Assembly: GCF_900129345.1 (NCBI RefSeq)
Contig: NZ_FQVK01000025.1
Span: 1-61,746 of the forward strand
Length of the DNA stretch: 61,746 nt
Direction: 5' to 3'
DNA from: Ruegeria intermedia
Lineage (GTDB): Bacteria; Pseudomonadota; Alphaproteobacteria; Rhodobacterales; Rhodobacteraceae
Shown: positions 1-7,190 of the stretch, piece by piece
Layout: each line of letters opens with the position of its first letter
How positions within the stretch are numbered: the stretch's first letter is position 1
Program-made: the position numbers and the translations under genes
The notes under the pieces: model-generated
What the model saw: the letters and a program-made list of their open reading frames with translations, nothing else
Told to the model about the DNA's origin: nothing
Databases searched by the model: none

Positions 1-1
1 G

Positions 2-151
2 CGGCGCAACCGGATCGAACGGTTTTTCTCAAAGCTCAAGCACTACAGGGCCATCGCCACCAGATACGAGAAACATGACGCCAACTTCCTCGCCCCAGTC
101 AAACTCGCCGCAACACGCATCTGGTCGCGCGTCTATGAGTCGGTGACCTAG
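2..151 (+). mobile_element. C-terminal tail of an IS5-family transposase (left window edge)
   Basis: The frame is open from the window edge and encodes 49 residues ending in IW-SRVYESVT. It contains RRNRIERFFSKLKHYRAIAT, the conserved end of IS5-family (IS427-like) DDE transposases. The body of the element lies outside the window. Its TAG stop (149-151) overlaps on the opposite strand the TAG stop of the SDR gene (148-150) through the palindrome CTAG. A near-identical copy (4 differences in 117 bases) lies inverted at 61630-61746. Confidence 0.85.
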
Positions 152-876
152 CCGCGGCCGATATAGGGCATCGTGGTGGCCATGACGGTCATGAACTGAA
201 CATTTGCCTCGGGCGGCAGGCAGGCCATGTGCAGAACCGACCGGGCCGCATCCTCGACCGCCATCGTCGGGTCCGGCTCGCGCCCTTCGGCGATGGCCCG
301 TTCGACCAGAGCCTGCACCATCGGGGTACGCGCGTTTCCGATGTCGATCTGACCACAGGCAATGCCAAAGGCCCGCCCGTCCAGGGACAGGCTGCGCGTC
401 AAACCGGTTATGGCATGTTTGGTGGCGGTGTAGTGCACCGAATTCGGGCGCGGCACATGCGCCGCGATCGAGCCGTTGTTGATGATGCGTCCACCTTGCG
501 GGCTCTGCCGCCGCATCGCGCCGAACGCGGCACGGGCGCACAGAAACATCCCGTTCAGGTTCACGTTGACGCTCTGATACCAGTCGTCCAGCGCGATTTC
601 GTCGATCGTGCCTGCGGGCGCGAAAATACCCGCGTTGTTGAACAGAACGTCCAACCGCCCGGCTTTCGCCTGAAATTCATCGAAGGCCGCTGACACCGCT
701 TGGGGGTCGGTCACGTCAGCCACCAGCGGAATGGCGTTTTCGCGCGCGGCGGCCATCTGGCTCAGCTTGTCCGCGCTGCGCGCCAGCAGGCCGACCTGCC
801 AGCCCTGATCCAGAAACAGCTCGGCGGTGGCCCGACCGATGCCCGAACTTGCCCCGGTTACGATGATCGTTTTCAT
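148..876 (-). CDS. SDR-family NAD(P)-dependent oxidoreductase
   Basis: This is a classical short-chain dehydrogenase/reductase of 242 residues, full length for the family. The cofactor motif TGASSGIG is at residues 7-14, NNAG at 80-83, and the catalytic set is Ser136, Tyr149 and Lys153 (YTATK). The substrate cannot be read from sequence. The start ATG overlaps the stop of the upstream helicase gene by four bases (ATGA), so the two are probably co-translated. The C-terminus (MPYIGRG) looks natural, so the IS5-family element next to the stop has not shortened the protein. Confidence 0.9.
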   Translation of the reverse strand: MKTIIVTGASSGIGRATAELFLDQGWQVGLLARSADKLSQMAAARENAIPLVADVTDPQAVSAAFDEFQAKAGRLDVLFNNAGIFAPAGTIDEIALDDWYQSVNVNLNGMFLCARAAFGAMRRQSPQGGRIINNGSIAAHVPRPNSVHYTATKHAITGLTRSLSLDGRAFGIACGQIDIGNARTPMVQALVERAIAEGREPDPTMAVEDAARSVLHMACLPPEANVQFMTVMATTMPYIGRG

Positions 877-2405
877 GTTTCCTCCGCCTCCAGCGTAAGT
901 TTTGCGGCCGGGACCGCGCGCAGGTCGTCAACCCGCAACGGATGGCTTGGCTTGGACAGCCGGTTGCGCACCACCCAGATCAGCCGCTCTTGCGCCCGGG
1001 TGATGGCCACATAGGCCAGCCGTTTCCACAGGGGTTGCCCCGCCTCGGTCCGGCCCATGCGGGCGGCGGCGTAAAGGTCAGGGGCAAAGACCTGCACCGT
1101 GTCCCATTGCGAGCCCTGCGCCTTGTGGATCGTCACGGCGGCCCCATGCAGAAACGTGGCCCCCATGCGCGCGGCAAAGGGGATGAAGGGCTCTTCCTCG
1201 TCGGGTTTTTCGATCTGCACGATCGACGCGGCGCTGACCTGCGGGTCTTCGGCCCCCATGACATGCAGCCGCGAGAACCCCGGCTTGCGCCCCGGCCCCA
1301 GATAGATCACCTGCGCGCCCTTGATCAGCCCGCGCGCCTCGAGGTCCAGCCGCTTCTTGCGGTGCTTCAGCGGCAGCTCGATCCCGTCGCAGATCAACGG
1401 TTCGCCTTCCAACAGCTCGGTCTCGGGGGCGCCATGCACCTGGCGGAAGGCCTGGATCAGCCGAATACGCGTCGCATTCCGCCAGACCAGAACCGGGCTG
1501 CGGGCCATCAGGTCGACCTCGACCCGCTGGCCCCAGACCACGCGGTCATCCGTGCGGGCGGTCTGCTCGACAAGGCGTTCGAAATCCTCGAACCCCATGG
1601 CCGGATCGGCCAGCGCATGGGCCAGATCCAGGATGGGGTTGTCGGCCTCCTGCCGGTGCACCCGGTTCAGGATCAGCTTGCGCGGTTCGGGCAAAGCATC
1701 GAACACCATCGACCCGGACTGGTTCACCGGTGCCAACTGCGCCGGATCTCCGAACAGCAGCAGGGTGGGAAAGATCTCCTTGAGATCCTCGAACTGGCGG
1801 TCATCCAGCATCGAGGCCTCATCGACGAACCCGATATCCAGCGGCTCGTCGCGCCGTTTCCAGCCGGTGATGAAATCCGATCCGCGTAGGCCAGCGGCGG
1901 CCAGGGCACCGGGGATGGACTTGTTGTTGGCATAGAACGCGGCCGCGCGGTCCAACGCCTCGTCGGTCAGGCCTTCGATCTCGGGGCGGTCGTCGTTGCC
2001 CGCCAGCCACTCGGCGATCCGTTCGTATTCCGGATCATAGACCGGCGTGTAGAGGATCCGGTGAATGGTGGTGGCCGGAACACCGCGCAACCGCAACACG
2101 CTGGCGGCCTTGTTGGTCGGAGCCAGAATCGCAAGGCTGCGCTTGTCCTTCGATTTGCGGCTTTCATAGTCGCCCGAAACGATCTGAACTCCGGTCTCGG
2201 CCAGCGCCTTGTAGAGTTCGGCCAACAGCAGGGTCTTGCCCGACCCGGCCTTGCCGATCACCGCCATGACCCCCGATTCGCCCTGGCCGGGCAGCTTGAG
2301 CAGCGCATCGTCGTCCAGGTCCACACCAGCGGTTTTCAGCATCTGGGTGATGCTGTCGAAGGCGGCGGCCTGATCTGCGGAAAATGTGACCTTGGGCAGA
2401 GACAT
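873..2405 (-). CDS. RecD-like superfamily 1 ATP-dependent DNA helicase
   Basis: This is a 510-residue SF1B-type helicase of the RecD/UvrD_C_2 class. Walker A is GKAGSGKT at residues 51-58, Walker B is VDEAS at about 194-198, motif III is GDPAQL at about 219-224, a motif V-like HKAQGSQWD is near residue 435, and motif VI is in YVAITRAQERL near the C-terminus. It lacks the extended N-terminal domain of RecD2 and has no RecB/RecC partner nearby, so it is probably a stand-alone repair or processing helicase. It is cotranscribed with the downstream SDR gene. The ATG at 2405 is the first plausible start and agrees with family length. Confidence 0.88.
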   Translation of the reverse strand: MSLPKVTFSADQAAAFDSITQMLKTAGVDLDDDALLKLPGQGESGVMAVIGKAGSGKTLLLAELYKALAETGVQIVSGDYESRKSKDKRSLAILAPTNKAASVLRLRGVPATTIHRILYTPVYDPEYERIAEWLAGNDDRPEIEGLTDEALDRAAAFYANNKSIPGALAAAGLRGSDFITGWKRRDEPLDIGFVDEASMLDDRQFEDLKEIFPTLLLFGDPAQLAPVNQSGSMVFDALPEPRKLILNRVHRQEADNPILDLAHALADPAMGFEDFERLVEQTARTDDRVVWGQRVEVDLMARSPVLVWRNATRIRLIQAFRQVHGAPETELLEGEPLICDGIELPLKHRKKRLDLEARGLIKGAQVIYLGPGRKPGFSRLHVMGAEDPQVSAASIVQIEKPDEEEPFIPFAARMGATFLHGAAVTIHKAQGSQWDTVQVFAPDLYAAARMGRTEAGQPLWKRLAYVAITRAQERLIWVVRNRLSKPSHPLRVDDLRAVPAAKLTLEAEET

Positions 2406-2456
2406 GGCGCGACCCTACAAGGCCGCGCCAGCCGGCGCCAGATGCGGAATCCAACG

Positions 2457-3095
2457 TCAGGCAGACAGTGCAAACCGGTGCCGGGCCGTCGGTCCGAAGG
2501 CCGTTCGGAACCACAGCCGCGACAGCTCGCGTGGGATGCCCGCCCGCTCGGCCACGCGGTTGCAGTCCTCGGCCGAGTAAGGCCACAGCCCCACCGAAAT
2601 CTGGTCGCGCCCGGTTCCCTCTGACCCCAGCACGATCGGAGACGACCCGATCAGGCGATAGATGCGAATCATGCGCGCATCGAAGACCCCCGCGATGTGG
2701 GTCAGGCCAAAGCCCTCCATCACCTCGCCGCCGCTCAGCATGATGGCACCGGCCGTGTGCGGACTGGCACCGCGCGACAGGCAGAACCGGGTCACTTCCC
2801 AGATCAGGGGGCTGCGAATCGGCTGGCCTCCGGTCAGATGCCCGAATACGTCAGTCACCATGACCGGGCCCGTCGTCGGCAGAATTCGCATGGACCCGCC
2901 ATGGCTGCCATCCGGTTCTTCCCAGATCACATACAGCGGGTTCAGATCATCATACTGGTCCCGCTCCTCGCCTTTTTCGTTGACGTGAACGTCCCACCCC
3001 AGGCGGGTCTTGAATTGATCGGCGCGGTCGCGAAACATCCCCTCGGCCAATTTCGGAAATTTGTGAAGTTCGTCAGCGTATAAATAACGCAGCAT
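2457..3095 (-). CDS. luxI: Acyl-homoserine-lactone synthase (LuxI family)
   Basis: This 212-residue protein makes an N-acyl-homoserine lactone from S-adenosylmethionine and an acyl-ACP or acyl-CoA. The family invariants can be placed: Arg24, Phe28, Trp34, Asp46, Asp49, Arg70 in GSMRILPTTGP, Phe84, Glu100 and Arg103 (IWEVTRF). The acyl chain cannot be predicted. A strong ribosome binding site (AAGGGGA) sits just before the ATG but lies inside a predicted hairpin. The gene follows the LuxR-type gene by 82 bases on the same strand, the usual synthase/receptor pairing. Confidence in the enzyme class is high. Confidence 0.95.
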   Translation of the reverse strand: MLRYLYADELHKFPKLAEGMFRDRADQFKTRLGWDVHVNEKGEERDQYDDLNPLYVIWEEPDGSHGGSMRILPTTGPVMVTDVFGHLTGGQPIRSPLIWEVTRFCLSRGASPHTAGAIMLSGGEVMEGFGLTHIAGVFDARMIRIYRLIGSSPIVLGSEGTGRDQISVGLWPYSAEDCNRVAERAGIPRELSRLWFRTAFGPTARHRFALSA

Positions 3096-3102
3096 GACTT
3101 TT

Positions 3103-3133
3103 CCCCTTGTCGTCCAGTGCTGGAACGAAGGGG
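3103..3133 (-). promoter_or_regulatory. Hairpin that can mask the luxI ribosome binding site
   Basis: On the luxI sense strand, CCCCTT (3133-3128) is complementary to AAGGGG (3108-3103), which is the luxI Shine-Dalgarno sequence. Inside it CCAG (3123-3120) faces CTGG (3117-3114). The outer arms are exact; the interior has small bulges. In RNA this stem would occlude the ribosome binding site 8 bases before the ATG. That it folds and regulates is inference. Confidence 0.45.
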
Positions 3134-3143
3134 GTACAAAGCC

Positions 3144-3151
3144 ATGGTTAA
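3144..3151 (-). promoter_or_regulatory. CtrA-type half-site TTAACCAT upstream of luxI
   Basis: The sequence TTAACCAT, read on the luxI strand, matches the CtrA half-site described for alphaproteobacteria. It lies about 50 bases before the luxI start, in the gap after luxR, and is embedded in TTAATTAACCAT. Confidence 0.4.
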
Positions 3152-3163
3152 TTAACTATGTGC

Positions 3164-3177
3164 GGGCCGCGCGGCCC
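3164..3177 (-). terminator. Perfect GC palindrome directly after the luxR stop codon
   Basis: GGGCCGCGCGGCCC is a perfect 14-base palindrome touching the luxR stop codon. There is no T-run after it on the minus strand, so it is at best a weak terminator or a stabilising 3' structure between luxR and luxI. Confidence 0.35.
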
Positions 3178-3897
3178 TTAAACCACTATTAATCCCCGGC
3201 TGAGGGCTTTTGCGATAGCATGTGTGGTGTTCAACGCCCCCAGCTTGGCTCGCGCGCTTTCGATATAGACCCGCAGCGTGTGTTCGGAGATCGACAGCGA
3301 ATGCGCGACCTGAGCCCGACTGTAGCCAAGGGCCAAAAGGGTCATGGCGTCAATTTCGCGCGGCGACAGCGAGCGCGGCGAGTCCGGTTGCCGGGACCGC
3401 TCGAATTCCAGCGCCTTGCGGTTGAAATAGTGCGCGATCAGGATCAGTTCGCGGCCATACGCGCCGATGAAGGCCTGCCACGCGTCATCCGTACATGAAT
3501 GGTTCACGGTAAAGAGGGCAAACTGGCCATTCGGGCCGCGGATCGGTATCGAGTAGCCTTGATTGCCGACCCCGTGCGCCAACGCATCCTTCAAAAAGGC
3601 CTTGGCGACCTTGCCCGACCAGTCCAACGCTTTCCAGTCAACCGGCTGAAACCGTTGGAAACACCCCAGAATGACCGGGTCAATGCGATGATAGTTGCGC
3701 TCCTGATAGCGCGCGACCCAGGCGTCGGGATAGGTCGTGCACCCATATTGGTCGCCGCCACCATCGACCCAGTGATACACGATGTGATCGATTTTCAGCT
3801 TGTCGCGAAGCCCGACGGCAACCGCGCCCAGCTCGTCAAGCGTGCTGGTGTTTTCCAAGTCCTCCAGGACCCGACTCAAATCGAACTTCGTTCCCAT
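3178..3897 (-). CDS. luxR: LuxR-family autoinducer-binding transcriptional regulator
   Basis: This is a 239-residue quorum-sensing receptor. The N-terminal autoinducer-binding domain (about 20-165) keeps the ligand-pocket residues Trp60, Tyr64, Asp73, Pro74, Trp88 and Gly111. The C-terminal LuxR helix-turn-helix (about 177-239) has LSPRE, GYSRAQVA and the recognition helix SEHTLRVYI. The start at MGTKFD is chosen because it gives the family N-terminus; a 17-residue longer version has no support. Its first 62 bases overlap the end of a small upstream gene in another frame, which suggests translational coupling. The luxI gene follows on the same strand. Confidence 0.92.
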   Translation of the reverse strand: MGTKFDLSRVLEDLENTSTLDELGAVAVGLRDKLKIDHIVYHWVDGGGDQYGCTTYPDAWVARYQERNYHRIDPVILGCFQRFQPVDWKALDWSGKVAKAFLKDALAHGVGNQGYSIPIRGPNGQFALFTVNHSCTDDAWQAFIGAYGRELILIAHYFNRKALEFERSRQPDSPRSLSPREIDAMTLLALGYSRAQVAHSLSISEHTLRVYIESARAKLGALNTTHAIAKALSRGLIVV

Positions 3898-4054
3898 TCG
3901 ACGGTGCCCGCGCCTCACGCTCGAGGGACGCAATCTCGGCCGCTGCAATCAGCTTCGTGTCATCAAGCTGTTCCGCCAAAGCCGTCAGCCCATTGGCAAC
4001 TGCGAAGGCGTTGAGGTCCGACAGTACGTCCAGTATCCACTCATTCTGCGCCAT
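3836..4054 (-). CDS. Small protein encoded upstream of and overlapping luxR
   Basis: This 72-residue frame begins MAQNEWILDVLSDLNAF and looks like an all-helical soluble protein in its first 50 residues. It has a clear ribosome binding site (GGAG, 10 bases before the ATG) and is the first coding frame after the putative luxR promoter. Its last 62 bases run out of frame into luxR. I believe similar short proteins precede LuxR genes in other roseobacters, but cannot verify this here. Function is unknown. It could modulate the receptor or act as a coupling leader. The overlap part (about the last 20 residues) is unlikely to be constrained as protein. Confidence 0.65.
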   Translation of the reverse strand: MAQNEWILDVLSDLNAFAVANGLTALAEQLDDTKLIAAAEIASLEREARAPSNGNEVRFESGPGGLGKHQHA

Positions 4055-4072
4055 CAGGGTCGCTCCGAAACA

Positions 4073-4089
4073 GTTAACGAAGGGTTAAC
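4073..4089. promoter_or_regulatory. CtrA-type full site upstream of the luxR operon
   Basis: GTTAACGAAGGGTTAAC contains TTAA-N7-TTAA, the full CtrA consensus, and is nearly palindromic. It ends 19 bases upstream of the ATG of the small gene that precedes luxR. Such AT-rich motifs are rare by chance in this GC-rich DNA. Binding is inferred. Confidence 0.5.
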
Positions 4090-4259
4090 ACAACCATAAC
4101 ATGTGTGTGGTTTTGTTGCATATTCGCTGCTTTCTACTCCCCAAAAATGGCGGGTCGGAAATCTCCAAGCGTCTGAAGTTCAAGAAGGGGCTGCAGAACG
4201 GAAAACGCCCGCGAGGCGCCGGAGCGATTCGCGAGCGTTGATGTGTCAGGGCACCCCGC

Positions 4260-5546
4260 TCAACCGCGGGCGTCCAGGACCTCTTCGAGGGTGCGCAGAC
4301 CAGTGCGCGGGGCCTGAACCAGAACCGACATGTTGCCGGGCTTGTGCTCGTTGCGCAGCATCTTCATGTGGGCTTCGGGCAGTTCATTCCAGGGAAACAC
4401 CTCGGACATGCAGGGATCCAACCGCCGTTCGAGCATCAGCCGGTTCGCGGCCGACGCCTGCTTGAGATGCGCGAAATGCGACCCCTGCAGGCGCTTCTGG
4501 TGCATCCACATGTAGCGTACGTCGAAGGTCAGGTTGTAACCGGTGGTGCCGGCGCAGATGACCACCATGCCGCCCTTCTTCACCACGAAGGTCGAGACCG
4601 GGAAGGTGGCTTCGCCGGGGTGCTCGAATACCATGTCGACATTCACGCCCTTGCCGGTGATGTCCCAGATCGCCTTGCCGAATTTGCGGGCTTCCTTGAA
4701 CCACTCGGCGTATTCGGGTGTGTTGACCGTGGGCAACTGGCCCCAGCAGTTGAAATCCTTGCGGTTGATGACGCCCTTGGCGCCCAGCCCCATGACGAAG
4801 TCACGCTTGCTTTCGTCCGAGATCACGCCGATGGCGTTGGCGCCGGCCGTGTTGATCAACTGGATCGCGTAAGAGCCCAGACCACCCGACGCGCCCCAGA
4901 CCAGAACGTTCTGGCCCGGCTTCAGATCATGCGGCTCGTGCCCGAACAGCATCCGATAGGCAGTGGCCAGCGTCAGCGTGTAGCAGGCGCTTTCTTCCCA
5001 GGTCAGGTGCTTGGGGCGCGGCATCAGCTGCTGTGCCTGCACGTTGGTGAATTGCGCAAACGACCCATCGGGCGTTTCATAGCCCCAGATGCGCTGGCTG
5101 GGTGAATACATCGGGTCACCGCCGTTGCACTCTTCGTCGTCGCCATCGTCCTGGTTGCAGTGGATCACGACCTCGTCGCCGACCTTCCAGCGTTTCACCT
5201 TGTCGCCCACCGCCCAGACGATGCCCGACGCATCCGAGCCCGCGATGTGATACGGGGCCTTGTGGCCATCAAAGGGGCTGATCGGCTTGCCGAGCGAGGC
5301 CCAGACGCCGTTGTAGTTGACACCCGCCGCCATCACCAGAACCAGCACTTCGTGGCTGTCCAGCTTGGGAACATCGACCACCTCCAACTGCATCGCAGTG
5401 TCGGGCTCACCGTGGCGCTCCTTGCGGATGGCCCACGCATACATTTTTTTGGGCACATATCCCATCGGCGGGATTTCACCCATCTCGTAGAGGTCTTTTT
5501 CCGGTGCCTCGTAGGACGCGATGCCGCTGTCGGTGTCCAAAGCCAT
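4260..5546 (-). CDS. ccrA: Crotonyl-CoA carboxylase/reductase
   Basis: This 428-residue zinc-free MDR-superfamily enzyme performs the NADPH-dependent reductive carboxylation of crotonyl-CoA to (2S)-ethylmalonyl-CoA, the signature step of the ethylmalonyl-CoA pathway. The nucleotide-binding motif is VWGASGGLGSYAIQL in the middle of the protein, and the N-terminus (MALDTDSGIASYEAPEKDL) and the long insertion YSPSQRIWGYETPDG are typical. The start has a GAGGAGG ribosome binding site, while an upstream in-frame start lacks one. It sits divergent from ecm with a PlsB-like acyltransferase between them. The pathway role is strongly supported by ecm, mch and mcl2 in this window. Confidence 0.96.
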   Translation of the reverse strand: MALDTDSGIASYEAPEKDLYEMGEIPPMGYVPKKMYAWAIRKERHGEPDTAMQLEVVDVPKLDSHEVLVLVMAAGVNYNGVWASLGKPISPFDGHKAPYHIAGSDASGIVWAVGDKVKRWKVGDEVVIHCNQDDGDDEECNGGDPMYSPSQRIWGYETPDGSFAQFTNVQAQQLMPRPKHLTWEESACYTLTLATAYRMLFGHEPHDLKPGQNVLVWGASGGLGSYAIQLINTAGANAIGVISDESKRDFVMGLGAKGVINRKDFNCWGQLPTVNTPEYAEWFKEARKFGKAIWDITGKGVNVDMVFEHPGEATFPVSTFVVKKGGMVVICAGTTGYNLTFDVRYMWMHQKRLQGSHFAHLKQASAANRLMLERRLDPCMSEVFPWNELPEAHMKMLRNEHKPGNMSVLVQAPRTGLRTLEEVLDARG

Positions 5547-5625
5547 TGTGGCCTCCTCTGTCAAACATGTTCGCCGCGACGCAGAATCGCGCGCTTCATA
5601 GGCTGGGATATTGACCGCAGAGTAA

Positions 5626-5656
5626 TTTTGCAACCCGTTTTAGGTCAAGTTTGTAA
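5626..5656 (-). promoter_or_regulatory. Direct TTGCAAA-like repeats in the ccrA promoter region
   Basis: In the 112-base gap before ccrA, the plus strand carries TTTTGCAA (5626-5633) and GTTTGTAA (5649-5656), 23 bases apart in the same orientation. TTTGCAA elements are recognised by RamB/PccR-type regulators of acyl-CoA assimilation genes. A TTGACC -35-like hexamer lies between them on the minus strand. This is a candidate regulatory region only. Confidence 0.3.
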
Positions 5657-5658
5657 TT

Positions 5659-7044
5659 TTATGACCTTGCGGCCGCAGAAATATCCTTCGCATCTGCAGA
5701 ATCCTCCGGGTCCGGGCCGATCGGAGCAGAAGCCGCGTAGTACTGCATCAACTCCACCCGCTCGACCGAGGGCGACAACATGCCGTTGTTTCTGCGCAGT
5801 ATTCGTCTTTCGACCAATTGTTCGATCGCCGGAGAGACGGCCTCCAGATCTTCCTCCGTGGCCCCTTCCTGCCGCATCAGTCCGGCGATGCGTGACTGAA
5901 CGTCAGCCTCGGAGATGGGGCCGTTCTCGCGAACGAGCCAACACGCGGCGGGCGCTGGTACCAAAGGAATCGCCCGGCCAATCCGGCGCATCAGTTCGCG
6001 GGCCAGATCCGTCATCAGATCACGGCTGCCCTGTCGCCGAAACTCGTGCAGCGAAATGGGGCGGCCATAACGCACCGACGCCATGCCGAACCGCTTGTAG
6101 CGCCCGATGATACGGCGCCACAGCTGCTTCAGACACCATCTCGTGATCACGCCGATCCGCGCGCGGAACCGCCGTTCGCTGCCCAGGGCGGCGGCGGTCA
6201 GAATCGTATCCTCCAGCACCCGGTCATAGTTCAGCGCAACCGGCACGAACACGACGTCGCGACCATCCGGCGACGTTCCGTCGATGATGTATTTAAGAAG
6301 CCCCAGCTTGGGCCGCCCCAGCGCCCCGGTCAGGCTCAGACCACCTTCGGGAAACATCGCCTGCGTGACGCCGGCGTTGGTGGCCAGGCGGACATAGCTG
6401 GCCAGGACCTGCCGGTACAGTTCGCTGCCGGACCTGCGCCGGATGAAATAGGCGCCCATTGCGCGGATCAGCCGGCTGAGCGGCCAGACCCGCGCCCATT
6501 CGCCGACCGCATAGGACAGCGCCGAATGCCGTGCGGCCAGATAGGTCACCAGAACATAATCCATGTTGCTGCGATGGTTCATCACGAACACGACCGTCGC
6601 ATCCGGGTCGATGTCTCTGATCGCCTGTTCGTCGGCATAGCTGAGTCGCACCTGGTAGAAGGCATTGCTGAGCCACCGCGCCAGCCGGATCGCAAAGCTG
6701 AAATAGGTGAAGGCGGAAAACGACGGCACGATCTCGCGCGCATAGCGGCGGGCCTGTTCGAACGCGACCGCCTCGGGCACCCCGTGTTCCTTGGCATGCT
6801 GCTGCACCGCACGTCCCACCTGCGGATCGTAGATCAGGCGTTGGATCATGTCATGCCGCCGCGCCAGTTTGAACGGTTGGATCGGCCGTTGCAGGCGCTG
6901 GTTCAGCTGTTCGACGGCGCGTTCAAGCCGGCGGCGAAAGAACCAGCGCACCGACGGGAACAGGAAATGCGAGGCAAAAGTGACCGCAGCAAACACCACG
7001 ATCAGAACAAACAGCCAAATTGGCAACTCAACGGTCTGCGTCAT
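5659..7044 (-). CDS. PlsB-like glycerol-3-phosphate/lysophospholipid acyltransferase
   Basis: This is a 461-residue membrane-attached acyltransferase. One transmembrane segment is at residues 7-28. The acyltransferase block I is NHRSNMD (catalytic His157 and Asp162) and the glycerol-phosphate binding block is MFPEGGLS near 231-238. It resembles a shortened PlsB rather than the 800-residue E. coli enzyme, so it probably acylates glycerol-3-phosphate or a related acceptor at the inner membrane. It lies upstream of ccrA on the same strand with a 112-base gap, and back-to-back with ecm. This position between two ethylmalonyl-CoA genes has no obvious metabolic reason. Confidence 0.85.
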   Translation of the reverse strand: MTQTVELPIWLFVLIVVFAAVTFASHFLFPSVRWFFRRRLERAVEQLNQRLQRPIQPFKLARRHDMIQRLIYDPQVGRAVQQHAKEHGVPEAVAFEQARRYAREIVPSFSAFTYFSFAIRLARWLSNAFYQVRLSYADEQAIRDIDPDATVVFVMNHRSNMDYVLVTYLAARHSALSYAVGEWARVWPLSRLIRAMGAYFIRRRSGSELYRQVLASYVRLATNAGVTQAMFPEGGLSLTGALGRPKLGLLKYIIDGTSPDGRDVVFVPVALNYDRVLEDTILTAAALGSERRFRARIGVITRWCLKQLWRRIIGRYKRFGMASVRYGRPISLHEFRRQGSRDLMTDLARELMRRIGRAIPLVPAPAACWLVRENGPISEADVQSRIAGLMRQEGATEEDLEAVSPAIEQLVERRILRRNNGMLSPSVERVELMQYYAASAPIGPDPEDSADAKDISAAARS

Positions 7045-7114
7045 GCCGGCACAGTGCCATCAAACCGCCGCCGTCACAATCGGCAGCACACGGTACATGC
7101 CGCAACGCAGCGAA

Positions 7115-7143
7115 TTGACATGTGCTGAAAATTGCGCTTTAGA
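7115..7143 (+). promoter_or_regulatory. Sigma70-type promoter for ecm
   Basis: TTGACA (7115-7120) is followed after exactly 17 bases by TTTAGA (7138-7143), about 48 bases before the ecm start. This is close to the housekeeping consensus. Confidence 0.5.
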
Positions 7144-7190
7144 ACCCATGAGAGAAATATTGTTACCCATCGACGCATGAGGCTCTGACC

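Noticed and set aside
6143..6150. Extra GTGATCAC copies inside the PlsB-like gene (6143-6150), in sdhC (about 16348) and at the reductase stop (about 33039)
   Set aside because: They are single, lack the 21-base partner and the TTT/AAAT flanks, and lie in coding DNA.
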